Source: Microstegium vimineum
Taxonomy: Eukaryota > Streptophyta > Magnoliopsida > Poales > Poaceae
NCBI GenBank assembly: GCA_022036555.1
Contig: CM039140.1
Span: 2,020,574-2,084,573 of the forward strand
Reading direction: 5' to 3'
Length of the DNA stretch: 64,000 nt
Notes under the pieces: model-generated
Told to the model about the DNA's origin: nothing
Databases searched by the model: none
The model's input: only the letters and a program-made list of their open reading frames with translations
Program-made: the position numbers and the translations under genes
In this document: positions 12,145 to 23,904 of the stretch, one piece after another
How positions within the stretch are numbered: the first letter of the stretch is position 1
How the letters are laid out: every line of letters begins with the position of its first letter

Positions 12145-15100
12145 AGATTATGTTTTTGCTTCAAGGAGCAAAGGCATCGATAGAAGCTGGCCTTTCCATC
12201 CACACTCGCTGGAGCTTTGCCTGAACCACGGTGTGAAGGACCCATTGCCTCCATTTGAGCCTCCTGATTTGATCCGGTCACAGCCATTAAATACTTCCAC
12301 AGACGTTGAGCAATCTGCTGTGTGCTCAGAAGCCATCATTAGTGTTGGTCTGGTGAAGAATAGAGATGCTGGTTCGTCAAACGAGTATACAGGCGATATC
12401 AACTTTGAGTCGTGCCAACCAGTAGATGAGTCACTTGCACCTTCGCCATACACATCACCGGAGGATGGGAAATCTGGTATCGACCAAGTGGGAAGTACAA
12501 ATGAATCAGTTCATACTGATGAGGCTATACCTATAGATCTGCAAGATAATAGCTGTACAAAAGCAAGTCGGCGAACTGAGGTTGCTGTGCCCTTGCGGCG
12601 ATTGAGAAAAAATAACTCATCGTGTGAGCCATCTGAAAAGAAGTGCAAATTTGTAGTCAAGTTAGGTGCCTCGACAGATATTCGGCGGGCAGAGGATATA
12701 GCATCTAACTCTAGCTCAGTTTCAGATCCAATGGCTTCAAAGACTTGCCCTGTTTGCAAAGTGTTTGCTTCCACTTCAAACACCACATTGAATGCCCACA
12801 TAGATCAGTGCCTTTCTGCTGAGTCTAATACTGAGCTTGTTGAAACAGTCCTTGTGAAACCTAAAGTGAAGCCAAGGAAGAAGCGATTGATGGTGGATAT
12901 ATACAAGACTGCTCTTCCATACACCCTTGAGGATCTTGATCGGAGGAATGGCACTAACTGGGCAGTTGAGTTGGCTACATCTCCAGTGAGCAAAAAAGTT
13001 TGCACTGAGAACCGAAGCCCAGAAATGGTATCGTTTGACAGAAGAGATGATGAAAGAGAAGGAGATGTCTATGTTGATTCTAATGGCATAAAAATTAGAA
13101 TTTTGTCCAAGTGTAATGATGTGCCTTTGGTGAGGGATGACCTTGGTTCAAGAAAAGTTGCAAAGCATGGAACTGGAAAAGGTATACTGATGAGCAAAAA
13201 TATGCTGAAGTCAAAACTTTTGAAGAATAAGAAGCCCAAGATGCATGGAAAGAAGTACAACAAAACAAGCCATTTGAACTCCCAGGTACTGTCTTTAACT
13301 CACCCTACCTGTTGTTTGTCACTGTGACTCCAGTACTGTGTTTATTGATTGGCATAATGTGATCGTGGACCATTATTCCATGGAGTGCATACCCATTATT
13401 TATCAGGCCTCTTAGATTGCACTTTATAATGTCTGGACTGATCAGGCTTTTAACTCCATTTTTCATCAGAGGTTTGTATGAACAGATGTTAAGCTTGGAT
13501 TATGTTAGCTTTGTAACTTGTTTCTCTGTGAAAGTATGATCGTGGACCATAATCAGATGTTAGCTTTCAAATATGTTAGGCTTGGATTGTGTTAGCTTTC
13601 ACAGTCATGGGTTAAGTTATGCTTGATGTTCTTCTCCCGGCCAATATTCTTAAATGGAGATGCAAGGGTAAAGGCAACTTGTTTATCTTAACTATAGAGC
13701 TTATTGCTTAATTACTGCTATGTCCTTTGTTTTGTAGAAGATAACAGTGATTATGGCATTTCACTGAAAAACACTTTTAAGTACTGGAGGGAATAGCATT
13801 TAAAATTTAAATTTTGTGGATCTGTGTTGGTTCTCCATGGGTTAGTTTACACTTGATATTAGTTTTACATATGCCATGTTTTTTGGTGGATGTCAAGATT
13901 ACCTATTATTTTATTAGGTATAAAACATTTCTCAATTGCATATGATAATAGTTTGTTCTGCGGTTGACCTTAAAAAATGTTACCCCCCCTTAATTTTGCA
14001 CCTTTGACTTATTTCTATGAAATACACACAGGTTCAAGCATACCCACATGACGATATTAATGAGGAAACTTCCGAGGAGGAGCAGCATGCGTGGAATCCT
14101 TCTGAAAGCACCAGCAATTGTGGTTCTAGGACTATGCAGCAGTGGGTGTGCTCCAAACGCTCAGATATGAACAAGAGTTTAAGCAGAAAACATAGTGGTA
14201 AAACATTTGATAAAGTGACTCCTGGAGCACAGAAATCGGATAGGAGCAGCATGCTTAGCTTTAATGATTCTCAAGTTCCAGAAAGTCCTGCTGGGGTGTT
14301 TTCTTCTGAGTCACCAGAATACATGGCCACAACTTCAGAAGCCATTGGTGTTGAGCAGAGTAATGGTCCTTCAAAAGTGCTTAGATCGATTCCTACATGG
14401 TCTTCAAAAACTCATCTGCAGAGCACTGTCATGCCAAAAGTACCTAGATCAGCTGCTGCTGTTGCAAAGAGAAAAATTAAGGAGATTGGGAGGAGAGAAG
14501 CTACCAAATTAGACAATTATGATATAGTGAGGAATCCCACTTCAGCGAAAAGATCTGAAGCTAGGAGTCTTTCCTTCTCCACTGCAGGACCAAGCAATGG
14601 ACCAAACAGGTTATCATCTACATCAAAGAAGATCCGGAAGCAACGATCTCCGTTGAGGACTGGCAAGCGTGCATTTTCACATTCTAGTACTAGATTAGTT
14701 CATGGTTTTGGGGAAGAGCATGAACCTGATAACAGACATGTAAATAAGAAATTCAGGGTTACTAGTAATCAAGGCCCCAAGAAGTGTTTGAAGCATACTG
14801 AAGAGGATACTGCAGATAATGACTCCTCTTTTGCAAGTGACATGCCAGTATCGGGACAGCAGAATGATCAATTTGATGTTGCACAGGAAACAGAGGGTGC
14901 ACAAATGGATTGTGAAGGTGAAGATGCTGAAACTGATGTGCCATATGATTCAGTATCCAGAAGTGATCCTGCTGATTGTTGCAACCAAATAAGTGATCTT
15001 TCTCTGAGTCCTGAAAATAACAGAACAGCAGATGATGACGTTTTGGTTGAAGGCTATAGTGTACCTGTGGAGGATCCAAACTCCAGTGAGCAATTAGCAC

Positions 15101-16449
15101 ATGGCCATGAATCCAACAGTGCTGCCAATAATGAAATGGATGAATGGCAGATGGATCCGACTTCAACAAAGGAATCTAGTCCCTGCTTAACTAGTATCAG
15201 GGACATGGGCCCTGGAGGTCCTCAGGATAACTCATCAATAACATCAAATGGAGAAAACTCTAATCAAGAGCGTGGTCTGCCACTCGGACGGGACTCACTA
15301 GATTCTCCTATTTCGACTGCCGCAACTATGTCCCCTCCAGCTACTTTGAAGGATTCAAGGACTAATGAGGAAAAACCTGGCCCATCTAATGGTAGAACTG
15401 TTGAAGAGCAAATGACTGGGTGCTTGAATCAAGAAACCAAGTCAATACCTGTGGCCAGAGAAGGTGAACAATTGCCCAATGAGAAGCCTTTTCATTGTTC
15501 TTGCCAGGAGAACGTTTCCAGAGAGTCTCATCAAAGTGCTGGTCCCAGACCAATGCTGAATTTTACTGGAAAGCAGGTTCCACAATTGCACATTGGCTCG
15601 AGGGCATCATCATCTTTCAGCACGTACCAAAGAAACAGCACAAAGCCCAACCCTTGCCTGGATTCACATGGTCATCTTTTAGCGGCTAAGGTTTCAGCGG
15701 AATCTGCTATCAGCCTCCCTTATGCAACAGATTGTATAAGCCCCTCGTTACAAACTCAGCTTCCTTCACCATCAAATCCTATCTTGAGGCTGATGGGTAA
15801 GAATTTGATGGTGATGAACAACGAAGAGAGTTTGCATCCTCAAGCACCAAATTCAGACTACATCTTGAGAGGGAATTATGCGGCACCTGTTGGTTTTATG
15901 CCTCCAAACTACCAACATCTCAGTAATTCTGCATTTATCAACATGCCACCAACCACAGCTGGTCATCAAATTCCTCTGCCAAATGTTCAAGCTAGCAGCT
16001 TCGTTGCTCCTCCATTGCATGGTGGTTCTGTGATGCAATCTGACCACCATTCCCAGCAGAAGTCCTACAGAAACATTATGCCTGTCATGCATCATCAATC
16101 CTACATGATGAAAGAAGTGATTGTGATCAATGATTCTCCTGAACGCAGAAGTGAGCCACAAGCTAGCATGCTTTTCCCCCCTGCTCCACCTCCAACACTC
16201 TCGGTACCAAATAATATGCCACCCCATCCATTTTACTGCCTTCCACCGCAAAGCCCAGTTTTGCCAAGGGAGAGGGCTGTTGGATCCATGCCTGTATACG
16301 CAAATGTTGGCTCAATGGTTGGTGTCAATTCATCAAGTCAAGGAAGCCAAACGGAAGTAGCAAATCCTTACATGCCAAATCCGTTCTTCGTCCAGTCTCG
16401 AACTGGTTACATAAACCCGCCAGTGTACTATTCACAGAATTTGCGGTGA
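12145..16449 (+). CDS. Large plant nuclear-type protein with one UBZ/Rad18-like zinc finger (HAPLESS8-like?), N-terminus missing
   Basis: Two coding exons are visible: 12145-13285 (acceptor TTTCAG, donor CAG/GTACTG) and 14032-16449 (acceptor ACACACAG), joined in phase 0 across a 746-bp intron, with TGA at 16447-16449. They encode about 1,185 residues. The first visible segment (RDYVFASRSKGIDRSWPFHP) matches what I recall of a conserved block in a plant-specific family that includes Arabidopsis HAPLESS8. Near 12746-12813 is a compact C-x2-C...H-x3-C finger (CPVCKVF ... HIDQC), the UBZ4/Rad18 pattern that binds ubiquitin in other proteins. The rest is low-complexity, Ser-rich and basic, with KKxRK clusters suggesting nuclear location, and ends in a Pro/Tyr/Asn-rich tail. 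The ATG at 12110 lies in the intron and is unlikely to be the real start. The family name is from memory; the role of this protein is unknown to me. Confidence 0.85.
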
Positions 16450-18059
16450 CAATTTCTCGGTAACTCAAATGACCAGGAGAACTCCATTTAACTTGCCGGT
16501 CATCACTGTCAAAGTGGGGGGAAATGAGAGTTTCGTGATGGGTCTAAAATGCTGAGATTAGTGAACCTGCATGAGATGTCTGACTTTCATGAGGATTTTC
16601 ACATAGGTTGCTTTAGGTTTTTTCCCCCTTAAAGGTACAACATGTTTGCCGTCAAAAGTATTTTAAATACTTTCTGCAAAGTTGCAGTAAATTATAGTAT
16701 GCAATTCCCAACAGTTCTGCAAAGGAATATATCTCAGTATTTATCGAACACCTTACATTCCCAGTTGCATGTTTATTGTTTGATGTTTGTTCTTTTCCAC
16801 TCCGTAGCGAATGGTTGCTAGCTCACCAGTGTAAGTCATGATAGTTTAATGCAAGCCAAAGTGAAGTAGTAATACTGCACTACATCGTACAAAAATAACT
16901 ACAGGAGTATTTTTGTATAGGCGTTGAAAAGATTTTACTTTTCTTTTTCTATAAAGACCATATAGATCGAAACTATGTAAACATGAACCATATAGATATA
17001 GATTATTTTTTTCTGTTGAACAGTATGAATCATTCCAAATGATATCAAGCCGATTTGGAGCATTGCATATCCTTCCTGAAGCTAAAAGCTAATGCCTTGT
17101 TCGCTATTATTTGCACAGTTTATTAGCAGTCGTATAATATTCTCTTATAATAAAACAGCTAAAAACAACATTAGCCAATTTGTATAATATTTTTTTATAT
17201 ATAATAAAACAGCTAAAAATAACATTAGTCAAAAAAACCATAATCCGAACAGAAAGATCACTCGGTTACTCGGTAGATGCTCCTGTATAAACTTCAGGAT
17301 GTTGTGTATTGTACGTGGCTCATGGTGACCAGAATCTGGACACTTCGCGAGGATATATTAAGACCGTCTTAAGAAGTACTCCTAAACAACACATGTGATA
17401 CTAGATAATAATAGCCCACTGCACGTGAGTGGTTTTATAAATCTCGACTCTGAAATGGAGCTTCCTGTTGCTTGCAAGTGATATGCTGAATCTTTCTTTT
17501 TCTTCTTTTTTCTTTTCTTTTTTTTGAGGGAGTGGTATGCGGAATCTGAAGGACTTGAACCTGAACAAACCTGCATCCCGGATTCCTAGTGGCTTTAGGG
17601 GTTAGATGGCGGCTTTGTTGAAGTCAGACTGGTGTCTTGTTTGTCTTGTTCGTTTGATTTCGGCGTCTGATAAGTCGGTTAATGTCTATAAGAAAAAATA
17701 AGTCAGCTGATAAACCAAGCTGACACGTCTAAGTTGGACCAATTTGAACAGCATGTTTGGTAGCTAGCACAAACTAAAGCGTGGCAAAACTGCCGGCTTT
17801 CAAATCATGTCTTACATACACGTTAAATCACTGAAAACAGCATCGCAAGATTTTTTTAGGCCTACTAAAATGTGGTGAATATTTTGACAGTAACTTTAGC
17901 CAAATGTGTCAAATCAGTGGCGGCATAATTTGTGGATGGGAACCAAACACTGCCTCTAGTCTGAGACAACTGTGGCTATACTACAATAAACAATGCTCTA
18001 ATCTTAACCCGAGACCAGCTGTGGCTATATACTATATATAACAATTTGAATTATTAGCC
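16450..18059. other. 3' UTR and intergenic DNA
   Basis: The first 250-300 bases after the stop are presumably the 3' UTR of the zinc-finger gene; no clear AATAAA was pinned down. At 17129-17230 a block containing AATAAAACAGCTAAAAA occurs twice about 60-70 bp apart. Stretch 17750-17955 opens with CATGTTTGGTAGC and closes with GGGAACCAAACACTG, a worn inverted pair suggestive of a MITE, but no target duplication was found. No gene is seen. Confidence 0.45.
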
Positions 18060-19320
18060 ACTTTGAGATGTTGCTGCCGACATGCTCCAAGACCTTGGAC
18101 TAGCCGAAACAAACGAAACAGGTGAAGAAGTGCATGCACTGTACTGTGCAGTCGAAGGAGCAGCGGCCAGCAGCAAACTGGAGTGGTGGCCACTGGCCAG
18201 GCATGCAGAGGCTAGCCAGGGCCAGCGACGACGGCCGGGTGCTTTGGCTTTGCTGGCTGCAGCGCGTTGGGAACGACAGTGACAGGCTGATCTGGGCGGT
18301 GGCGTCGCCGCAGCCTTTTTTTACTCTCCGTCTGTGTGGAGTGTGGACACAGCAAGCAAGCACAGCACCATCCATTCCTCTCCGGTCGTCCCCTCCCTCC
18401 GGGGTCCGGTCCGGGCTGCGGCACCCGATCGCCCGGCAGCCGGCAGGGCAGCTGCTAGCGCCTAGCCGCCTAGTACTAGTAGTACCAGTACGGCGTCCGT
18501 GTCCTATGACATGAATGGCCTTTGTCGGCAGCGCACAACGGATCGGCCGGCCGTGGCCAGCGGTCCAGCGGCCGCGGCCGCGCGCGCGGGCAGAGCGAGG
18601 CCGCTGCGTGGCTGCTGAGGCTGGGCAAGCAAGCAAGGAAGCAGCCGACCCGACGGCTGCTGATGCCCGCCCGCCCGGCCGCCGTTTGAGGCTAACAGTA
18701 ACAGTGGCCCGTAGCCCGTACCGACAGCCGCGCCATAATGAGCCGTGGCGGCTTTGCTTAGCGATCGAGCTGTCCGCCGGCCGGGCCGTACGTTGTGCTC
18801 CTCCACTCCACCCCACCCGGGACGTATGAACGGTGAACGAGAGAGGTCTCTTTCGGTTTTGGCTTTTTGGAGGGGAGGGGGGCCTGGGCCTAGATGGCGT
18901 TGGCATGGGGTGTCCACCGTGAACAGCGGACCAACCCATGGCCCATCCTACATACAGTACACCAGACAGACAGCGAGAGCCGGCGGGGAAAAGGGGGACG
19001 AACGAGAGCGACGGCCGCGGACCGTCCAGCAGTGCCCGTGGGGGCGAGCAGCGATGCCGATGCGAGATGGAGATGGAGAAAAGGAGGGGCCCCGTGTCCC
19101 GTGTCCTTCCCTCCTCTCGCGTCGTCTCCCCTCCTGCACCCTGCCCTGCCCTCCTCTGGTCCGGGACGCAGCGGCAACACATGCCAACGTGCTCTGCATC
19201 TGTGGCAAGTGCCTTCCTTTCCTTCTTCATGGCATCACAGTGTCCGCCAACGCAAGTGGTTGCCAGTCCTCACACTCACATACTAGTCAGATACCATGTC
19301 CGTCATTCATGCCATAGGTA
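18060..19320. other. GC-rich island of unknown function
   Basis: About 1.26 kb of strongly GC-rich, CpG-rich sequence sits abruptly in A/T-rich surroundings. Long frames are open on both strands at once (for example 18100-19230 minus, 18745-19317 plus). That is expected from composition alone, and none has a recognisable domain or a credible splice structure. It could be the first exon and promoter of a lost or decayed gene, a CpG-rich transposon interior, or a non-coding RNA locus. I see no TIR or LTR boundary. Confidence 0.4.
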
Positions 19321-19548
19321 GGTAGTGTTGGCCGCTGAGCAGCTCCACCGAGACGTTGATCCGCAAAGTTCAATCACTGGTCACTCTAAATCCTAATCCT
19401 AGTAGTACGTACGTGCACACATGTGTTTGGTGCCCCGCATCCGGCAGGTCTGGCCGGCTGGTCTAGCTATGACCAGCCAGAGCCTGGTCCGAATAGTACA
19501 TGTGACCGTGTTTAGTTACATGTAGGAGTAGAGACGAGCTAAGTCGAG
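19321..19548. other. Intergenic DNA, no feature seen
   Basis: Unique-looking intergenic sequence separating the GC-rich island from a putative TIR element. A block ACCGTGTTTAGTTACATG at 19505 resembles the end motif of the neighbouring element and may be an older relict. Confidence 0.35.
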
Positions 19549-19790
19549 AACGTGTTTGGTTTGCCTGTAGACAAACGTTTCGTGACACTGAACAACGGGC
19601 TCGGTCACCCCGTCGTGCTCCACCGAGCTAGGCTGTGAAAAAACGATTCCCTCTATCGTATCTCCAGAGCCTGACCCAAGATGCTTTGGATCTCGTGCAG
19701 CATGGACTCTGAGACTGGGCCAGGTACATCAAACACGGTAGCTTACAGCTGGGGAGCGCGAGCCACACTCCTGACCCGTTACCAAACACG
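19549..19790. mobile_element. Putative short TIR element
   Basis: The left end contains CGTGTTTGGTTTGCC and the reverse complement of the right end is CGTGTTTGGTAACGG. TCGAG lies directly outside on both sides (19544-19548 and 19791-19795), compatible with a 5-bp target duplication. The 240-bp interior is non-coding. The superfamily is not clear, because Tourist elements use 3 bp and hAT elements 8 bp. Confidence 0.45.
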
Positions 19791-20643
19791 TCGAGTCTCC
19801 TCTCCGCTCCTCTTTTCCCTCACTTCTCCTTTTCCTAGAGGCAAAACATGTGTGCCTGTCTGGAATACTCTACACACGTAAAACGACGAAGGGGGCACGG
19901 TGCGCTCCACTTCTGCGGGTCGTTGTGACACACCAGGGCAAGACCCACAAACTATGTGGGAATCTTCCTCAACGCAACACTACGTCAATCATGTGCTTTA
20001 TTTTAAATTTTATTAGTTTTCTCTTTCTTTTTTTTGTTATGTTTAGGAGCCACAGTTTGTGAAAAAAACAACCACAAACAGGAAAAAAAACCCAACTGTT
20101 TCCCCCCAAATTTCATTAGAAACTTGCTAAAAACTTCAATGGTGGCAATTTATTATTATGTTACTAATATAGAAAAAAAATATGTACATAGATATAGATT
20201 TAGGGGTTACTTAGGAGAATTTTTAATATTATGATATGGAATAATTTTATATGCAAGTTTAGAAGCTATTATGTTATTTTCATGAAAACAAATGTGCGCG
20301 TTTTTATACAGATTTTAGGTGATTAACTCCTTAAAAAATAAATATACATAATTTAGATATGGATTTAAGGATTCCTTTATAATAATTTTTATAATAGTAG
20401 ATGTGGATGGTTTGATGAATAAACACTAAAGTGTGCATCATATATGATATTCATTAGGTGAAACAAGTAGTCAATACAAAAGAGGGATAACATGTCGTAA
20501 AACAACCTCTGAAAAATAAGAGTGCATAAAAACACAATATGATCATCTTATTCCTCAGATTGTTCGCCATCTACTAGAGATTGGAAATCACATTGAAAAG
20601 GAAACAAGGAAAAGATGAGTGACCTGCAAACACCCACGCCATG
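19791..20643. other. Intergenic AT-rich DNA
   Basis: No gene or bounded repeat is recognised. Open frames at 19681-20234 are short, overlap in different frames and lack domains. Confidence 0.4.
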
Positions 20644-20841
20644 AAACGTGTTGTGTTGTGTTGTGTGTGTGTGTGTTGTGTGTGTGTGTGTGTGTGTGTT
20701 GGAAGGGGATTATTCTTTTGTGTTTGGCTCTGTGTTTTATTTTATTTTATTTCTCTCGAAAACTAAAGAGGTGTTTGGTTTGTTGGGACTAAACTTTAGT
20801 CCTATCACATTAAATGTTTGGACACAAATTTAGAATATTAA
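20644..20841 (+). repeat. Copy of the segment at 51003-51301 (GT microsatellite plus MITE left end)
   Basis: A TGTGT/TGTTG microsatellite is followed by GGAAGGGGATTATTCTTTTG, a TTTTATTTTA tract and then the first 75 or so bases of the Tourist-like MITE seen intact at 51230. The order is identical at both loci and includes about 60 bp outside the MITE, so a whole segment was duplicated rather than the MITE inserting twice. Similarity stops near 20841, within TTAGAATATTA. Cysteine/valine-rich open frames over the microsatellite are artefacts. Confidence 0.8.
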
Positions 20842-22914
20842 TGTGTGATTTACAAGTTTGGATTGTTGAATCAGCAAGCAGGGTGTGCATGGCCACCTGC
20901 TTCATCCATATCGTTTGGTGTGTGTTAGTAGATTTTGGACAACTAGCCACTGTGTTGTCTGTGTGTTCCTTGTGGACTCATTTCATTTTCCATGTCTGTT
21001 GAACCATTTTACGCAGTGCTTGCCAGATGTTGCTTGCGGCGGCTGTGATTTTTTTAAATGTTTTATGCAATAGTTTAATGTAGAGTTGACATGTTCTTAC
21101 AGTTGAATTGTACCTACAGTTGTAGTGTAATTCATAGGTATATTTTGATGTAAGTGATAGCTTTGTTTTTAAAAACCCATCTAATTTTGGCTTCTTTCCT
21201 TGTTTTTGAGATTGGCTTAGTTGGTGCTCCATCATTCAGGTTAGAGTAAGATCTTTGATGGTTGGTTCTGTCATATTAATAGATTTGTGTTAGAAATATA
21301 CAAAATTTTTACATTGGTATGTGTGATGTAATTCATAAGCAAAGTTCATGTAATATATGTAAGTGTATGTTGATCTACGCTATTATTTCCTCCTTTGTAA
21401 AAAAAATTCTATATTTTCATTAAGTAACATTCTTTTTGCCCTTTGCAATGCATAGAAGGCTTTAGTCCTTTGGTAATTTAATTTTTTTCCCTTCTATATC
21501 TTCCTTTTCTTACTTTTTTGTATTTAGTTTTTGGTTCCTGAAATTCTAAGCAAAAAATTTGCCCTTTTTAATGCATAGAAATCTTTGGTTTGTTTTGATA
21601 CTAGTTGTTTTTGGTAAAAATTTTAAATTACAGTAGTAATTAACTACTCTTGATGTTGATTTGCATGTGTAACTGATCAATTAGCTATCATAATTACTAC
21701 AGGAAATCCTTTGTTTGTTTGAAGACTTCATAGCTTCTTATTGGAGATTACATGTTGTGATTGTTAAGTTCTTAATCTGTAGAGTTAGCATGTAATTGTA
21801 TGGCTTCAAAAGCCCTTGTTTCTTTTATCTAATAGGTTTGCTGCTAATTCTGTGATATGAGCAGGAAGAACAGGAAGAGGTGGAACAACAAATTGTTAAG
21901 GGAAAGGAGACAGTTTTAGGGAAACCAATTTGTGGCTGAGGTTTGTCTCGTGCCTTTTGATTCACTGATTTATTATCTTGTGCACAAATATGGGTAGTGT
22001 TAAATTATGTCAAACTGTTATAGGAGTTAACTACTTAACTTTTTCTTTTATCCTTTTAAGACTAAAACAAACCCTGATTTAGAGAGTGATATGGATTGAA
22101 TTTTGCTGAAAGTTATGGATGAAGATTTTTAATTTTCCCTCTTATTTTAGAGTTATGGATTTTACTTTTCGAGAATTGTAAGATCGTTTTGAAATAATTC
22201 TGTGCCATGCAACATTAGTTGCTGTTTGGTGAAGTCTCTGAGTATGGTTGGAATTATAGTAGTAATTAACTACTCTTACTGTTGGTTTGCATGTGTAACT
22301 GTTCAATTAGTTGTGGTAATTACTATGAGATTTTCCAGTATATTTAGATTTTTCCTTGTCTGGTCCTGTAGGAATCGTGTGAAAGAACAACCTGGATCAC
22401 ATTTTTATTTTGATGTTATTTGTGTATTTTTTGTCCTTCCTATTACTTGTGTGATGGAGGGGTTTGTTTTACTCAATTTTTCCTTTGTCCAGATTCACAT
22501 AATGGGTGAAGACGAGGCAGGTGGATCTCGTTGGGCCAAGCGGTCATGTACTGTTGTTCCATCATATGCTGAGTCGCCAGAAACAGATGAGAAATCATCA
22601 GGAGATGAGTATGAGTATTCAGAGGGGGACTGTTGCCCCCTGGATTCACAGCTCAGGTGAGCAGCTAGCTCACCCTCACTCACACATGATTGTTGGAGGT
22701 AGAAGAAGATGAGCACAACACACACACATAGAACATCGCTTGCTATTCTGAAACTCTGAATGTGGGAAACTGAACTACTTTCTTCTATTGCATTGCCTAG
22801 TCTTTATACAACTCTATTCTACCAACTAGGCAATACATGGTACAAGGTATGGCTTGGTACAACCAACAATTACATCTAGTACAAGGCTGAGTACAGCCTC
22901 AACAACTACTTGGT
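20842..22914. other. Intergenic DNA with a degenerate direct repeat and an orphan open exon
   Basis: Two similar stretches of about 75 bp, 21627-21705 and 22252-22330, both contain AGTAGTAATTAACTACTCTT and TTGCATGTGTAACTG, about 625 bp apart. At 22503-22660 an open stretch encodes an acidic segment (SPETDEKSSGDEYEYSEGD) and ends at a possible donor CTCAG/GTGAGC. Another possible exon at 21865-21937 reads as Glu/Gln-rich (EQEEQEEVEQQ). I cannot assign either to a family; together they may be remains of a transposon gene or a decayed host gene. Confidence 0.4.
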
Positions 22915-23210
22915 ACTAGTATATTTGCCCGTGCTAACGCTACGGTTTTATATAGGGAATGCTGTTAAAAATAACCAATTTAGTTTTGCGAAATTTAACT
23001 TTTACATAATTGTATTTGATCCTATACACAATATATGTAACATTTTTGTTTTTAATAAGAGGACATAGTTACATTCTCCCTAACTTCTTAATCATATATT
23101 GGAGATCTTCAGAGTTGTTGTACAACTCACCAAAACGTTAGCCAACAATTTTATCCTCATTATGTTATTATTTATGTGTGTAGTGTACGAAATATAGTTA
23201 GAGACTATTT
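22915..23210 (+). repeat. Dispersed AT-rich repeat (sister of 1-330)
   Basis: It begins CTAGTATATTTGCCCGTGCT and matches the reverse complement of 1-330 through several blocks. The opening resembles the ACTAGCAAATATG..GTGCGTTGCAACGG starts of the repeats at 61.2-63.5 kb, so they may belong to a wider superfamily. Class unknown; no coding capacity. Confidence 0.6.
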
Positions 23211-23232
23211 ATGCTTATAGTGTTGATTGGCA

Positions 23233-23455
23233 TCCTCTGTCTCGCCCGACTCGAGGGCGCGGGCTCTGTCTCACCCGACCCGAGGGCGAGGGCTCTATCT
23301 CGCCCAACCCCTCGGGCGTAAGCTCCATCTTTCCCAATTCAAGGGTGCGGGCTCTGTCTCGCCTAACCCCTCGGATGTGTCTCGCCCGATCCGAGGGCGT
23401 GGTCTCTGTCTCGCCCAACCCCTCGGGTGTAAGCTCTGTCTCGCCGGACGATGAC
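23233..23455 (+). repeat. GC-rich minisatellite, about 29-bp unit
   Basis: The core CTCTGTCTCGCCCGACC recurs with starts near 23235, 23264, 23293, 23323, 23352, 23404 and 23434, a spacing of 29-30 bp except for one irregular interval. Alternate units carry CCGAGGGCG or CCCCTCGGGCG, which are roughly complementary, so the array could fold. The motif resembles GC-rich arrays inside grass gypsy elements, so this may be a retrotransposon fragment; no LTR boundary is visible. Open frames on both strands are not genes. Confidence 0.75.
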
Positions 23456-23904
23456 CGTGCCCCTTTGGTTGTCGTAGACCTATGACGGGCCCTCCTGATG
23501 CTACAGATGATGACGCATGCAGCTGGTGCGAAGAACCCTAAGACATCACGTGCACGAGCTGGCAAGTGACGGTCCATAGGGAGAGGAGCAACCACTTTGA
23601 GGACTCAACAAGCACCCAAGTAACATTTTCTATAGAACTTAATTCCCCTTTGAGTTTATGGTAAACAAGCCCCCATATAATCATGTCTTAAATATTCATA
23701 GATGGAATATGTATTATAATTTCAAAGTTTATTTAGATAAAAGAAATCCAAAAAAACAAAAAAGTAATGCCCCTTATAAGTTACTGAAAGTTGACTTCTA
23801 AACAACGTCCAAAACTTAGTTTTTTTACATATGTAAACCCAACTTTTATGAAAAGCACCATGTTCAATACAAGAAAAGAAAAACAGAAACAACAAATAAA
23901 CTAA

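Noticed and set aside
12148..12801. Minus-strand frames opposite the zinc-finger gene
   Set aside because: Shadows of a well-supported coding exon on the other strand.
17750..17955. MITE suggested by ATGTTTGGT..ACCAAACA ends
   Set aside because: Ends match only over a few bases and no target duplication was found.
18100..19230. 376-residue open frame on the minus strand, and overlapping plus-strand frames
   Set aside because: GC-rich composition keeps several frames open at once; no domain, no conserved motif and no splice context. Treated as a compositional artefact within an unexplained GC island.
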